A stretch of 64,000 nucleotides of DNA from Streptomyces sp. CMB-StM0423 (GCF_002847285.1 NZ_CP025407.1:6885001-6949000), one strand, 5' to 3'; positions 52,518 through 61,677 are shown, counted from the first letter of the stretch. The notes: generated by a model not told the origin, from the letters alone. A program made the numbers and translations.

Positions 52518-53669
52518 TCAGGGCCGGAAGACCGGTTGCTTCTCCTTGCGCAGGGAGGCCATGACCTTGTCGTTGAGGTTGAGGTGGTGGCGGACCAGCT
52601 CACCCGGGGTGAGCGCCATCCACTGGGCGAGGCTGACGTCCTCGAAGCGCGGTGCCTGGAACATCTCCAGCAGCCGCAGCGGGGTGTCGCCGGTGTTCTC
52701 GATGTAGTGGCCCATCGCGAACGGGACGTAGCCGACGTCGCCGGCCCGGAAGTCGAACGTCCTGTTGTGGCCGGAGTTGGCGAACACGCCCATGCGGCCG
52801 CGCCCGGAGACGTAGTACTGCCACTCGTCGTTGCTGGGGTGCCAGTGCAGCTCGCGGATGGCACCCGGGTCGATCTCGACCAGGGCCGCCGAGGTGGTCG
52901 TGGAGGCCGTGAAGTTGGTCGAGTCGACGATCCGGGCGGTCCCGCCGCTGGTGCGTACGGGCGTCATGGAGTCCAGGTTGTGCTTGAAGCTCCGCGGCAC
53001 GTCGCCCGCCGGGCTCACGATCCGGTCGGAGCCGAGCGCCGGCGGGACCGGGCCGTTGAACATGTACAGCTCGGACTCGGGGAGCGAGTCGAAGTCCTCC
53101 TCCGCGACGCCGAAGTTCTTGGCCAGCACCGAACGGGGCGTGTGGGCGAACCAGTCGGAGATCTGGAACGTGTTGTTCTCGGAGAACTCCCCGTCGTCGA
53201 AGACCAGAAGGAACTCCACGCCGTCGGCCAGCGCCTGGATGTGGTGGGGGATGCCCCGGGGGAAGAACCAGAGGTCGCCGGCCGTGACGTCCTCCAGGAA
53301 GTTCCGGCCCTCCTGGTCCACCGCGCTGATCCGGCAACTGCCCTCCAGTACGTAGGCCCACTCGGACTGCAGGTGCCAGTGCAGCTCCCGGATGGCGCCG
53401 GGCTTGAGCCGCATGTTGACGCCCGCGAGCGTCGTCGCGATCGGCAGCTCCCGCTGCGTCACCTCGCGGGCCCAGCCGCCGGCGTCCAGGCGCATGTGCG
53501 CCTGGCTGAAGGAGAACTTCATGTTGGGCAGCGTCCCGGCGTCCTCCTTGGGGGGAACGAGGAGGTTCGGGTTCTGGATGTCCATGGGGGTGTTGCGCGG
53601 GCCGTTGTCGGTCGCGCCGTGTCCGTCGCGGATGGGCTGCGGCACGTCGTGGACGGTCGGGTCGGCCAT
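52518..53669 (-). CDS. oxdC: Bicupin oxalate decarboxylase
   Basis: 383 residues, two cupin domains as in Bacillus OxdC. The Mn ligands of domain 1 are His97, His99, Glu103 and His142; those of domain 2 are His275, His277, Glu282 and His321, all offset by two from OxdC. The active-site lid reads SENN (163-166) where OxdC has SENS, with the catalytic Glu164 kept. It converts oxalate to formate and CO2 and needs manganese. No signal peptide, so it is cytoplasmic. The Nramp-type transporter gene lies 54 bases upstream on the same strand and would supply metal. Confidence 0.9.
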   Translation of the reverse strand: MADPTVHDVPQPIRDGHGATDNGPRNTPMDIQNPNLLVPPKEDAGTLPNMKFSFSQAHMRLDAGGWAREVTQRELPIATTLAGVNMRLKPGAIRELHWHLQSEWAYVLEGSCRISAVDQEGRNFLEDVTAGDLWFFPRGIPHHIQALADGVEFLLVFDDGEFSENNTFQISDWFAHTPRSVLAKNFGVAEEDFDSLPESELYMFNGPVPPALGSDRIVSPAGDVPRSFKHNLDSMTPVRTSGGTARIVDSTNFTASTTTSAALVEIDPGAIRELHWHPSNDEWQYYVSGRGRMGVFANSGHNRTFDFRAGDVGYVPFAMGHYIENTGDTPLRLLEMFQAPRFEDVSLAQWMALTPGELVRHHLNLNDKVMASLRKEKQPVFRP

Positions 53670-53723
53670 GATCCTTGCCTTTCTGGGGAGGGACGGGTCG
53701 TCACGGGTGAAGGGAGCGCGTGC

Positions 53724-55031
53724 TCAGGAGCCCTGCACCATGAGCACGATCAGGTAGGCGTTCATCGCGATGACCAGGGCGCACACCACCGCGCCCGCGG
53801 CGGTCGTCACGGGCCGGTTGACCAGAGGGCCCATGAGGTCGCGGCGGCGGGTGAAGATCACGAGCGGCAGCAGCGCGAAGGGGATGCCGAACGCGAGGAC
53901 GACCTGGCTGAAGACCAGCGTGGAGGTGACCGGGAGTCCGGAGGACAGGACGATCAGCGCCGGCGCCATCGTCACCGCACGCCGCGCGAACAGCGGGATG
54001 CGCCGCCGCAGGAACCCCTGCATCATCACCTGGCCCGCGTAGGTGCCCACGCTGGCGGAGGAGACGCCGGAGGCGAGCAGGGCGACGGCGAAGGCCATCG
54101 CAGCCGCGCCGCCGACGGTCCTGCCCAGGTCCGCGTGGGCGGCGGTGATGGAGTCCAGGGCGCCCGGGCTCGTACCGCGGAAGAGCGCCGCGGACAGGCA
54201 CAGCATGCCCAGGTTGACCGCGCCCGCCAGGGTGAACCCGAGCGCGCAGTCGATCCGCAGATAGCGCAGCAGGAAGCGCCGTTCCGCGGGGCGGCCGGCC
54301 TTGATCCGGCGCTGGGTCAGGGCGGAGTGGAGGTAGACCGCGTGCGGCATCACCGTCGCGCCCACGATCGCCGCCGCGAGCAGCACGGTCGTCTCACCTT
54401 CCAGGTGCGGCACCATGCCGGCCGCCGCCGCCGAAGGGGACTGCCCGCCCACGGCCACGAGGTCGTACGCGAAGCCGGCCACCACCAGCAGCAGGAGCGC
54501 GAACACCGCGAGTTCGAAGCCGCGGCACCCGCGCTGCTGGCACGCCAGCACGGCGAAGGACACAAAGGCCGTCACCACCCCGGCCAGCGGGACGGGCATG
54601 CCGAAGAGCAGACTCAGCCCCAGCGCCGCGCCGGCGAACTCGGCCAGGTCCGTGGCCATGGCCACCAACTCCGCCTGCACCCACAGGACGCGGCTCGCCC
54701 AGCGCGGCGTGAGGTCGCGGCACTGCTCGGGCAGGTTCCGGCCCGTGGCAAGACCCAGCTTCGCCGACAGGTACTGCACCAGCAGCGCCATCACGTTGGC
54801 CAGCACCACGACCCACACCAGCAGGTACCCGGTCCGGGCTCCTGCCTCGATGTTGGTCGCGACGTTGCCCGGGTCGATGTACGCGACGGCCGCGACGAAC
54901 GCGGGGCCGAGCAGCGCCAGCCGGAACCGCCACCGCCCGCGCGAGCGGATGTCGCGGAAGTCCCCGAGCACCTGCGCGTTCTGCTCCTTGACCGCCGGCC
55001 GGGGCGGCCTGGTGGCGATGGGTGCGCTCAT
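53724..55031 (-). CDS. mntH: Nramp-family divalent metal (Mn2+) transporter
   Basis: 435 residues with about eleven membrane helices. The metal-binding signatures are AVAYIDPGNVATNIEAGA (helix 1) and VGATVMPHAVYLHSAL (helix 6, MPH). Relatives import Mn2+ or Fe2+ with protons. The start forms an ATGA overlap with the small membrane protein gene, and OxdC follows. An Mn-dependent enzyme fed by an Mn importer in one operon is the obvious reading. Confidence 0.85.
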   Translation of the reverse strand: MSAPIATRPPRPAVKEQNAQVLGDFRDIRSRGRWRFRLALLGPAFVAAVAYIDPGNVATNIEAGARTGYLLVWVVVLANVMALLVQYLSAKLGLATGRNLPEQCRDLTPRWASRVLWVQAELVAMATDLAEFAGAALGLSLLFGMPVPLAGVVTAFVSFAVLACQQRGCRGFELAVFALLLLVVAGFAYDLVAVGGQSPSAAAAGMVPHLEGETTVLLAAAIVGATVMPHAVYLHSALTQRRIKAGRPAERRFLLRYLRIDCALGFTLAGAVNLGMLCLSAALFRGTSPGALDSITAAHADLGRTVGGAAAMAFAVALLASGVSSASVGTYAGQVMMQGFLRRRIPLFARRAVTMAPALIVLSSGLPVTSTLVFSQVVLAFGIPFALLPLVIFTRRRDLMGPLVNRPVTTAAGAVVCALVIAMNAYLIVLMVQGS

Positions 55032-55306
55032 CGCCGCCGCCCCTCACCGGCCTGCCGGGGTATGAAGGGGCGCTCCCGGCGGCGTACGAACCGGCGGGCG
55101 CAGATACGCACGCCGAGGAACGCCGCGAGCAGCGTGCCCCGGACGAGCAACTGCTGGGTCGCCGCGAGGACCGTGAGAAAGAGCAGCAGCGCATCGTATA
55201 TCCGGGTCGGAATTCCGGACCAGCGGAACCGGCCGGAGCGGGCTGACGTGCGGAAGGCGGCACGCCAGCGGGACTGCGATGACGGTACGGAACCGGGCTG
55301 CCACAC
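55028..55306 (-). CDS. Small membrane protein, first gene of the mntH-oxdC unit
   Basis: 92 residues from GTG with GAGGAG just upstream (a GTG 18 bases earlier has no ribosome site). One hydrophobic helix: YDALLLFLTVLAATQQLLV, with a second short hydrophobic stretch after it, then basic RRFVRRRER. No family recognised. It overlaps the mntH start (ATGA), so it is translated with the transporter; its role is unknown. Confidence 0.6.
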   Translation of the reverse strand: MWQPGSVPSSQSRWRAAFRTSARSGRFRWSGIPTRIYDALLLFLTVLAATQQLLVRGTLLAAFLGVRICARRFVRRRERPFIPRQAGEGRRR

Positions 55307-55597
55307 GATGTCTCCTCTCGACACGTAGCCCTTATTCGACTTCGGGCACGCCCATACGCTGCCCGGGGCCGATCACCGCCGCGTCACCACCACGTCACCC
55401 GTACGGAGAATTCCAGTCCCCGCACGGGAACAATCGGGCGCCGGAATCCCGGATTTCCGGCCGTACGCGCCCCGCCCGGCACTCGTGCCGCCGCGCCGTT
55501 ATCCTCGAAATCGTGTGGTGCACAGGGGGAGTCGTGTGCCATTGCCGCGGTACCCGAGAGGCCGGCCCCCAGCGGGCAGGGAGCCTGAGGAGATCCG

Positions 55598-56371
55598 ATG
55601 CAGATGCGACCCGGTGAAAACCCTTCCCAGGACGTTCCGCAATTGAATCTGATGGGCAATTTCGATCTGCGCTGTGCCGGCGAATCGGTGGCCGTCACCC
55701 CGGCGGGACAGCGGCTGCTGAGCCTGCTCGCCCTCAGCCACCGCACGGTGACCCGCGAATACGTCGCGGACAAACTCTGGCCGGACGCCGCGGCCACCAA
55801 AGCCGCGGGAAGTCTGCGGTCGACCCTGTGGCGGTTGCCGAAACTCGGCCACCCTCTGGTCGTCGCTACCGCCGGCACCCTGCACGTGGCGGACGAGGTG
55901 GAAACCGATCTGGATGCCACCGAACACCTCCTGAACCGGACCATCAAGCACGCGGAGTCCCCGGCCCGGCACATGCCAGGCGAGGCGCCCCCCGACCTCG
56001 AACCGGCCGATCAGGCGCTGAGCTGCGACCTGCTGCCCGAGGCGTGGGACGACTGGGTCGTCGTCGAACGGGAGCGGCTGCACCAGATGCGCCTCCACGC
56101 CCTCGAATCGCTCGCCTGCGTCCACCGCTCCGCCGGCCACTTCGGCCGGGCGCTGGACGCCGCCCTGCGCGCCGTCGCCGGCGAGCCGCTGCGCGAGAGC
56201 GCACACCGCGAGGTCATCGAGACCTATCTCGCCGAGGGGAACACCGGCGAGGCGATGCGCCACTTCGAGGAACTGCGCCGGCTGCTGCGCGCGGAACTCG
56301 AACTGGAGCCGTCACCCGCGCTGCACCGCCTCCTGACGGACGCCGTGACCGCCAAGCGCACGGAGCCGTGA
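55598..56371 (+). CDS. SARP-like regulator (winged HTH plus BTAD domain)
   Basis: 257 residues behind GAGGAG. The N-terminal part (residues ~14-95) is an OmpR-like winged helix (GNFDLRCAGESVAVTPAGQRLLSLLAL, ADKLWPDAAATKAAGSLRSTLWRL); the C-terminal part is a bacterial transcriptional activator domain (DDWVVVERERLHQMRLHALESLACV, GNTGEAMRHFEELRRLL). SARPs activate antibiotic clusters, but no biosynthesis cluster is in the window, so it may act elsewhere or on the divergent mntH-oxdC unit. Its leader is unusually long, 291 bases to the membrane protein gene. Confidence 0.8.
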   Translation: MQMRPGENPSQDVPQLNLMGNFDLRCAGESVAVTPAGQRLLSLLALSHRTVTREYVADKLWPDAAATKAAGSLRSTLWRLPKLGHPLVVATAGTLHVADEVETDLDATEHLLNRTIKHAESPARHMPGEAPPDLEPADQALSCDLLPEAWDDWVVVERERLHQMRLHALESLACVHRSAGHFGRALDAALRAVAGEPLRESAHREVIETYLAEGNTGEAMRHFEELRRLLRAELELEPSPALHRLLTDAVTAKRTEP

Positions 56372-56405
56372 CGCTTCGGTGGCGGCGGCCGGGGACGGTG
56401 GAGTC

Positions 56406-56624
56406 ATGGCTGCTCAATCCCCTACGGGGGTCCTCGTCCTCCGGGTCTGGTGGGAGCCGGCACACCCGCCGGCCCTGAGAGCGCGGCTGCTGGTCGTCGA
56501 CGACCCGCGGGAGGCCCCCGTCGAATACGCGACCGCCGCCGGTACGGAGGACGTCACTGAGTCCGTACGGGCCTGGCTCCAGGAGTGGAGCGACAAGGCG
56601 CGGGCACGCGGCGGCGACGGCTGA
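56406..56624 (+). CDS. Small conserved hypothetical protein
   Basis: 72 residues: GVLVLRVWWEPAHPPALRARLLVVDDPREAPVEYATAAGTEDVTESVRAWLQEW. No family recognised; beta-strand then helix pattern. It begins 35 bases after the SARP-like gene stop on the same strand, so co-transcription is plausible. The ribosome site (GGTGGAGTC) is weak and close to the ATG. Confidence 0.5.
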   Translation: MAAQSPTGVLVLRVWWEPAHPPALRARLLVVDDPREAPVEYATAAGTEDVTESVRAWLQEWSDKARARGGDG

Positions 56625-56805
56625 GGGACGCCGGCGCGGTCACAGCGTGCGGCGCACACCCGCATGGCGCTCGATCGCATCGCCGTGGGCCTCGGTGCCT
56701 GCGCGTGCGGCGCCGCGGCCCTGGCCGGTCAGGCCCTCCCGGGTGAACACCCGCCAGGACCTGGCCCCGTACACCCGCCGCGGCTCGTACGCCGCCGGGC
56801 GGGAA

Positions 56806-57651
56806 CTACGCGCCGGTGGCGGAGCCGACCGGATCCGGTGCGGCCGTCCGGCCGGCGGCGGCCCGGTCGGCCTCCACGCGTTCGCAGACCCGCGCGCACG
56901 AGTGGCTGATCAGCCGGGAGACGTGCATCTGCGAGATACCCAGGTGGTCGGCGATGCCGCGCTGCGTCATGTCGCAGAAGAAGCGCAGGTAGAGGATCTC
57001 GCGCTCGCGTTCCGGCAGTCGGCTCAGATGCGGTCGCACGGCCTCGCGGTCCACGGCCTGGTCGAAGCCGGGCTCGGTGCTGCCGAAGGTGTCGAGCAGC
57101 GAGTAGCCGTCCTCGGTGCCCGGCAGGGCCGCGTCGAGGGAGAGCGTGGCGTAGCTCTCCCACGCCTCCAGGCCCGTACGCACCTCCTCCTCGGTCAGCC
57201 CCGCCGCCTCCGCTATGTCCGCGGTCGCCGGGAACCGGTCGTCGGCCGTGACGGCCAGCGACAGGCCCGCGCTGCGGACGCGGTTGCGCAGCTCCTGGAC
57301 CCGGCGGGGCACGTGGACCCCCCACATGTGGTCACGGAAGTGGCGCTTCAGTTCACCGACGATCGTCGGCACGGCGAAGCTCTCGAAGGCGCTGCTGCGC
57401 CCCGCGTCGTACCGCCGCACCGCCTTCACCAGGCCGAGGTGCGCGACCTGTTCCAGATCCTCAAGCGCCTCGCCGCGGTTGCTGAACCGGCGGGCCAGCC
57501 GCGCGGCCATCGGCATCCACGCGCGTACGACCTCCTGCCGCAGGGCCTTCTTGTCGGGCCCCTCGGGCATCCCGGCGAGCCGGCGGAACTGCGCGGAGGT
57601 GTCGGGTGCGTCGTGGTGCGGGTGCTTTCTCCTTGCCCGGACATGCGCCAC
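56806..57651 (-). CDS. Sigma factor of the SigF/SigB stress/sporulation group
   Basis: 281 residues from GTG behind GAGGGAGG; longer frames upstream lack a start site. Regions 2-4 read LARRFSNRGEALEDLEQVAHLGLVKAVRRYDAGRSSAFESFAVPTIVGELKRHFRDHMWGVHVPRR, then LPEREREILYLRFFCDMTQRGIADHLGISQMHVSRLISHS. This is the SigB/SigF/SigG group of actinobacteria. A near-match to the self-promoter (GTTT-N15-GGGCAG) is upstream. No anti-sigma gene is adjacent, so partners must be elsewhere. Confidence 0.85.
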   Translation of the reverse strand: MAHVRARRKHPHHDAPDTSAQFRRLAGMPEGPDKKALRQEVVRAWMPMAARLARRFSNRGEALEDLEQVAHLGLVKAVRRYDAGRSSAFESFAVPTIVGELKRHFRDHMWGVHVPRRVQELRNRVRSAGLSLAVTADDRFPATADIAEAAGLTEEEVRTGLEAWESYATLSLDAALPGTEDGYSLLDTFGSTEPGFDQAVDREAVRPHLSRLPEREREILYLRFFCDMTQRGIADHLGISQMHVSRLISHSCARVCERVEADRAAAGRTAAPDPVGSATGA

Positions 57652-58106
57652 GGGGGCCTCCCTCGGGCGAGTCGTGCGTGTTCGATTCTCAGGGGAGGAC
57701 GACGGCGTACGGCACCGCCCGCCGGGACACCGGCCGCGGCCGGAGCGCCGGCGGCGGGGCGGCCGCGGACTCCTGCGGCGTGCCTCTGGTCCGAAGCACG
57801 TGGGCCGCCTGCCCGACGCCGTCTGAGGCAAACGGGGCTCATACGGCCTGTTCCAGAATACGCCGGTATGTCACCCCGCACGAACGGTCGCCGCCCCGCC
57901 TCCCGGTGGTCCGCCGGATCGCCCTCGGCTACGCCTCCGCCACCCACGGTGGCCCGCCCGGCGCCCGCCCGAGATCGGCCGTTAGGACCCGCCGGAGCGT
58001 GGTACCCGGAATGTCCGGCCGGGGCACGGCGCGTACGTGACCGGACAGGCGCACCGCCGTGCCCGCGGGCCGGGACAGCACATACCGCTCGGACAAGGAG
58101 CACGAC
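57652..58106. other. Intergenic region of 455 bases between sigma factor and transketolase genes
   Basis: No gene recognised. The minus strand holds the SigB-like promoter listed separately. The right half is GC-rich leader; the transketolase ribosome site AAGGAG closes it. A possible weak sigma-B-like box GTTA-N15-TGGTAC lies around 57982-58007 on the plus strand. Confidence 0.55.
57809..57833 (-). promoter_or_regulatory. SigB/F-like promoter, GTTT-N15-GGGCAG
   Basis: Minus strand, about 160 bases before the sigma factor start. The group consensus is GTTT-N14/16-GGGTAT; two of the last six bases differ. Self-regulation of such sigma factors is common, but the match is only moderate. Confidence 0.35.
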
Positions 58107-59978
58107 ATGACCTCCGCCGATGTGGATCCGGACCTCTCCATCGCACTCGGTCGCCAGTTGCGCGTGGACGCGATACGGGCCGCTGCCGCCGCCGGATCCG
58201 GCCACCCCACCTCGTCGATGTCCGCGGCCGACCTGATGGCCGTCCTGCTCGCGAGGCATCTCCGCTACGACGTCGACCGGCCCGACCACCCGGGAGCGGA
58301 CCGCCTGGTCCTGTCCAAGGGGCACGCCTCGCCGCTGCTGTACGCGGCGTTCAAGGCGGTCGGCGCCGTCGACGACGAAGAACTGCTGACGTTCAGGAAG
58401 CTGGGCAGCCGGCTGGAGGGGCATCCGACACCGATGCTGCCGTGGGTCGACGTGGCCACCGGGTCGCTCGGCCAGGGGCCGCCCATCGGCGTCGGCATGG
58501 CGCTGGCCGGCAAGCGGCTCGCGCACCTCCCGTACCGGGTGTGGGTGCTGTGCGGCGACAGCGAGCTGGCCGAGGGCTCGGTCTGGGAGGCGTTCGAGCA
58601 CGCCGGGTACGAGCATCTGGGCAACCTCACCGTGATCGTCGACGTGAACCGGCTCGGCCAGCGCGGGCCCACCCGGCACGGCTGGGACCTGGACGCGTAC
58701 GCCCGCCGGGCGCGGGCGTACGGCTGGCACACCATCGAGGTCGACGGGCACGACGTCGCCGCCGTCGACGCCGCGTACGCCGAGGCCGCGGACGTGACCG
58801 ACCGGCCGACGGCCGTCCTCGCGCGCACCGTGAAGGGCAGCGGGGTCGCCGCCGTGGCGAACCGGGAGGGCATGCACGGCAAGCCCCTGCCGGACCCCGA
58901 GGCGGCGATCGCCGAGCTGGGCGGCACCAGCCACCTGCGCGTCGAGCCGCACACCCCGCCGCCCGCGCTCGCGCCGCCGCGCGCGGCGGCGCCGCATCCG
59001 CTGCTGCCGCGGTACGACGTGGGGGACCCGGTGGCCACGCGTGACGCGTACGGGCAGGCGCTGGCGGCGCTCGGCACGGCCCGGCCGGACGTCGTCGCCC
59101 TGGACGGCGAGGTCGGCGACTCCACCCGCACCGAGTACTTCGCCAAGGAGCACCCCGACCGGTACTTCGAGTGCTACATCGCCGAGCAGCAACTCGTCGC
59201 GGCGGGCGTCGGCATGCAGGCGTGCGGCTGGGTGCCGTTCGCCGCGACCTTCGCCGCGTTCATGACCCGCGCCCACGACTTCGTGCGCATGGCCGCGGTC
59301 AGCCGGGCGAACCTCAGCCTGGTCGGCTCGCACGCCGGCGTCGCCATCGGCGAGGACGGCCCGTCGCAGATGGGGCTGGAGGACCTGGCGATGTTCCGCG
59401 CCGTGCACGGCAGCACGGTGCTGCACCCCTGCGACGCCAACCAGACCGCGCGACTCGTCGCCGCCATGGCGGACGAGGAGCTGACCGGCGTGCGCTACCT
59501 GCGCACCATGCGCGGCGCCCGGCCCGTCCTCTACGGACCCGACGAGGACTTCCCGATCGGCGGCAGCAAGCTGCTGCGCGCCACGCCCGGCGACAGCGTG
59601 ACCATCGCCGCGGCCGGGGTCACCGTGCACGAGGCGCTGGTCGCCGCCGAGTTGCTGGCCGCGGAGGGCATCGGGGCACACGTGCTCGACCTGTACTCCG
59701 TCAAGCCCGTCGACGTCGCCGCACTGCGCGCGGCGGCGGAGCTGACCGGCCGGATCCTCACCGTCGAGGACCACCGCCCGGAGGGCGGCCTGGGCGACGC
59801 GGTGGCCGAGGTGTTCGCCGACGGCCGCGCCGTCCCGCGGCTCGCCCGGCTGGCGGTACGCACCATGCCCGGCTCGGCGACGGGAACGCAGCAGCTCGCG
59901 GCGGCGGGCATCGACGCGGAGGCGATCGCGGCGGCGGCCCGCAACCTCGTCGACGCGGAGGCCGCCAGGCCCCTCTGA
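58107..59978 (+). CDS. tkt: Transketolase-family protein, short form
   Basis: 623 residues behind AAGGAG. ThDP-binding half: GSGHPTSSMSAADLMAVLLARHLRYD, DRLVLSKGHASPLLYA, WVLCGDSELAEGSVWEA with the Mg2+/ThDP Asp. Pyrimidine half: ECYIAEQQLVAAGVGMQACGWVPFAATFAAFMTRAHDF and the C-terminal LDLYSVKPVDVAALRAAAELTGRILTVEDHRPEGGLGDAV. At 623 residues it is shorter than the ~700-residue main transketolases and resembles fused archaeal-type split transketolases. It moves two-carbon units between sugars in pentose-phosphate metabolism. Confidence 0.85.
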   Translation: MTSADVDPDLSIALGRQLRVDAIRAAAAAGSGHPTSSMSAADLMAVLLARHLRYDVDRPDHPGADRLVLSKGHASPLLYAAFKAVGAVDDEELLTFRKLGSRLEGHPTPMLPWVDVATGSLGQGPPIGVGMALAGKRLAHLPYRVWVLCGDSELAEGSVWEAFEHAGYEHLGNLTVIVDVNRLGQRGPTRHGWDLDAYARRARAYGWHTIEVDGHDVAAVDAAYAEAADVTDRPTAVLARTVKGSGVAAVANREGMHGKPLPDPEAAIAELGGTSHLRVEPHTPPPALAPPRAAAPHPLLPRYDVGDPVATRDAYGQALAALGTARPDVVALDGEVGDSTRTEYFAKEHPDRYFECYIAEQQLVAAGVGMQACGWVPFAATFAAFMTRAHDFVRMAAVSRANLSLVGSHAGVAIGEDGPSQMGLEDLAMFRAVHGSTVLHPCDANQTARLVAAMADEELTGVRYLRTMRGARPVLYGPDEDFPIGGSKLLRATPGDSVTIAAAGVTVHEALVAAELLAAEGIGAHVLDLYSVKPVDVAALRAAAELTGRILTVEDHRPEGGLGDAVAEVFADGRAVPRLARLAVRTMPGSATGTQQLAAAGIDAEAIAAAARNLVDAEAARPL

Positions 59979-60010
59979 CGGGGAGCGGCACCGGATCGGC
60001 GGCGAGCGGA

Positions 60011-60047
60011 ACGGTCCGGCCTCAGCTCTCAGCCGGGGCCGGACCGT
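60011..60047. terminator. Hairpin after transketolase gene
   Basis: Perfect 11-base arms ACGGTCCGGCC and GGCCGGACCGT with a 15-base loop, between convergent transketolase and VOC genes. Confidence 0.7.
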
Positions 60048-60077
60048 GTGCCACGATCGAGTACGGTGCCGGCGCGC

Positions 60078-60452
60078 TTACGTCCCGTAGACGAAGCAGA
60101 ACGGATGCCCCGCCGGATCCGCGTAGACGCGGAAGTCGCGCCTGCCCCCGTCGTCGTCGGTGTCCAGCGGCCGGGCGCCCAGCTCCAGCGCGTGCCGCTC
60201 GGCCGCCTCGATGTCCGTGACCCGCAGATCCAGGTGCAGTTGCTGCGAGTTGTCGTCGGCTCGCGGCCAGTCCGGCGGGCGGAATCCGGGCGCGCGCTGG
60301 AAGGCGAGCCGGGTGCCGTCGGGCGCGAGGAGTTCGCACCAGTCGTCGTGGCGCGAACTCACCTCGCCCCCGAGCAATCCCCGGTAGAACCCGGCCAGCC
60401 GGAGCGGGTCCGGGCAGTCCACCGCGACCAGGCAGAACGTGGCGACCGGCAT
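60078..60452 (-). CDS. VOC (glyoxalase/bleomycin-resistance-type) family protein
   Basis: 124 residues from ATG behind GAGGAGG. The single VOC repeat pair is readable: ATFCLVAVDCPDPLRLAGFYRGLLGGEVSSRHDDWCELLAPDGTRLAFQRAPGF and QLHLDLRVTDIEAAERHALELGARPLD, with DPAGHPFCFVYGT at the end. The metal-type residues (His, Glu) are partly present; function may be dioxygenase-like, isomerase or binding. Substrate unknown. Confidence 0.8.
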   Translation of the reverse strand: MPVATFCLVAVDCPDPLRLAGFYRGLLGGEVSSRHDDWCELLAPDGTRLAFQRAPGFRPPDWPRADDNSQQLHLDLRVTDIEAAERHALELGARPLDTDDDGGRRDFRVYADPAGHPFCFVYGT

Positions 60453-60549
60453 GACGACCTCCTCGATGACGACGTGACCCACGCCGGATGCCCCGCGGGG
60501 CACGTGCTCAATCCGGTGCCCCACGGGTGGCGTAGGTCGCAGTCCGCGG

Positions 60550-60945
60550 TCAGGCCCTGGCCAGCAGCTCCCGCACGCCCTCGGCCGTCAGGGCCATCTC
60601 TTCCGGCGTGCCCGCGTCGACGACCAGCGACGGGCCGTCCGCGGGCCAGCCGCGGGCGAGGTCGCCGAGCCCGACGGCGTTGTAGCGCTCGATCTCGGGG
60701 AAGACCTGCTCCAGGCGGTCCGGGGAGGTGAAGACCGGCACCAGCCGGGTGCCGTCGCCCTGCTCCACCACCGGCAGGCTCAGCGTCTCCGCCGGCCCCG
60801 GGGGCTCAGCGGCGGGGTCCGGATCGGGCAGCAGCACCCGGCTCTCGGCCAGCGTGTGCAGCGCTTCCTGGTCCGGACCGTTCTCGACGACGGTGTGCAG
60901 CGCCTGCTGCGCGGCAGAGCGCTGACCGTTCGGGTGGTACGTCAT
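60550..60945 (-). CDS. SseB-family protein
   Basis: 131 residues. The text TRLVPVFTSPDRLEQVFPEIERYNAVGLGDLARGWPADGPSLVVDAGTPEEMALTAEGVRELLA matches the SseB N-terminal domain (PF07179). In Streptomyces these are small cytoplasmic proteins of unknown role, some beside enhanced serine sensitivity genes. Ribosome site GAAGGG precedes ATG. It is the last gene of no evident operon. Confidence 0.75.
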   Translation of the reverse strand: MTYHPNGQRSAAQQALHTVVENGPDQEALHTLAESRVLLPDPDPAAEPPGPAETLSLPVVEQGDGTRLVPVFTSPDRLEQVFPEIERYNAVGLGDLARGWPADGPSLVVDAGTPEEMALTAEGVRELLARA

Positions 60946-61109
60946 GGGTGTCCCTTCGCTGTGCGGTGCCGGAGGCCGGTCTCGGCCCGGGTTCCCCGGG
61001 CGGGCGGACTGAAACCGGAGCGCACTACTGACGTTTTTGTCCGTTTGATGACAGATCCCCGGTAGCTGACGATGGGGGCGTCGAACCCGACCACCAGCAG
61101 GGAGAAACC

Positions 61110-61433
61110 ATGCCGAGAGGATCCAGCCCCAAGCGGGAGCGCCAGTACGGGCACATCGAGAAGGGCGCCCGGAGGCGCGGCGCCGGCCCCGCGCGGGCCA
61201 AGGAGATCGCGGCCCGCACCGTGAACAAGGAGCGCGCCCGTACGGGCGAGGCCCGCACCGCGAGCCGCACCTCCACCCGCGATGTCTCCTCCGCCCGCCG
61301 CGGCGGCCTCCGCTCCCACGGCGGCGCCGCGGGCCCCACGTACGACCAGCTCTACGCGGAGGCCAGGCGCCGCAACATCCACGGCCGCTCCTCGATGAAC
61401 AAGGCCCAGCTCAAACGCAAACTCTCCCGCTGA
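61110..61433 (+). CDS. Small basic conserved protein, Rho_N-like end
   Basis: 107 residues behind GGGAGAAA. Highly basic: MPRGSSPKRERQYGHIEKGARRRGAGPARAKEIAARTVNKERARTGEARTASRTSTRD, then a short C-terminal helix pair TYDQLYAEARRRNIHGRSSMNKAQLKRKLSR, resembling the Rho N-terminal/SAP-like helix-extended-loop-helix motif. This widely conserved actinobacterial family is often labelled plasmid stabilisation protein without proof. Likely nucleic-acid binding. Confidence 0.8.
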   Translation: MPRGSSPKRERQYGHIEKGARRRGAGPARAKEIAARTVNKERARTGEARTASRTSTRDVSSARRGGLRSHGGAAGPTYDQLYAEARRRNIHGRSSMNKAQLKRKLSR

Positions 61434-61448
61434 CCCACCACGCCCGGT

Positions 61449-61488
61449 CACCCACCCGGCCGAACCCACCGCCCCGGCCGGGCGGGTG
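61449..61488 (+). terminator. Hairpin after the small basic gene
   Basis: CACCCACCCGGCC pairs with GGCCGGGCGGGTG (one mismatch) around a 14-base loop. Confidence 0.6.
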
Positions 61489-61677
61489 CCGGGGGCGGGG
61501 CGGGGGGTTATCCGGCGGTGCGGAACGGTGACGTCACGATTCCAGTGCAGGACGGCGGTCGAATTGGCCGCAGGCGAAGCCGTCTTCACCCTCACCTGGG
61601 CCGGCGGACATGGCATACGATGTCGCGTCTGCTCGGATATCCCCGATGGTCGTGACGACCGGTAGGTGATTGTCGCG

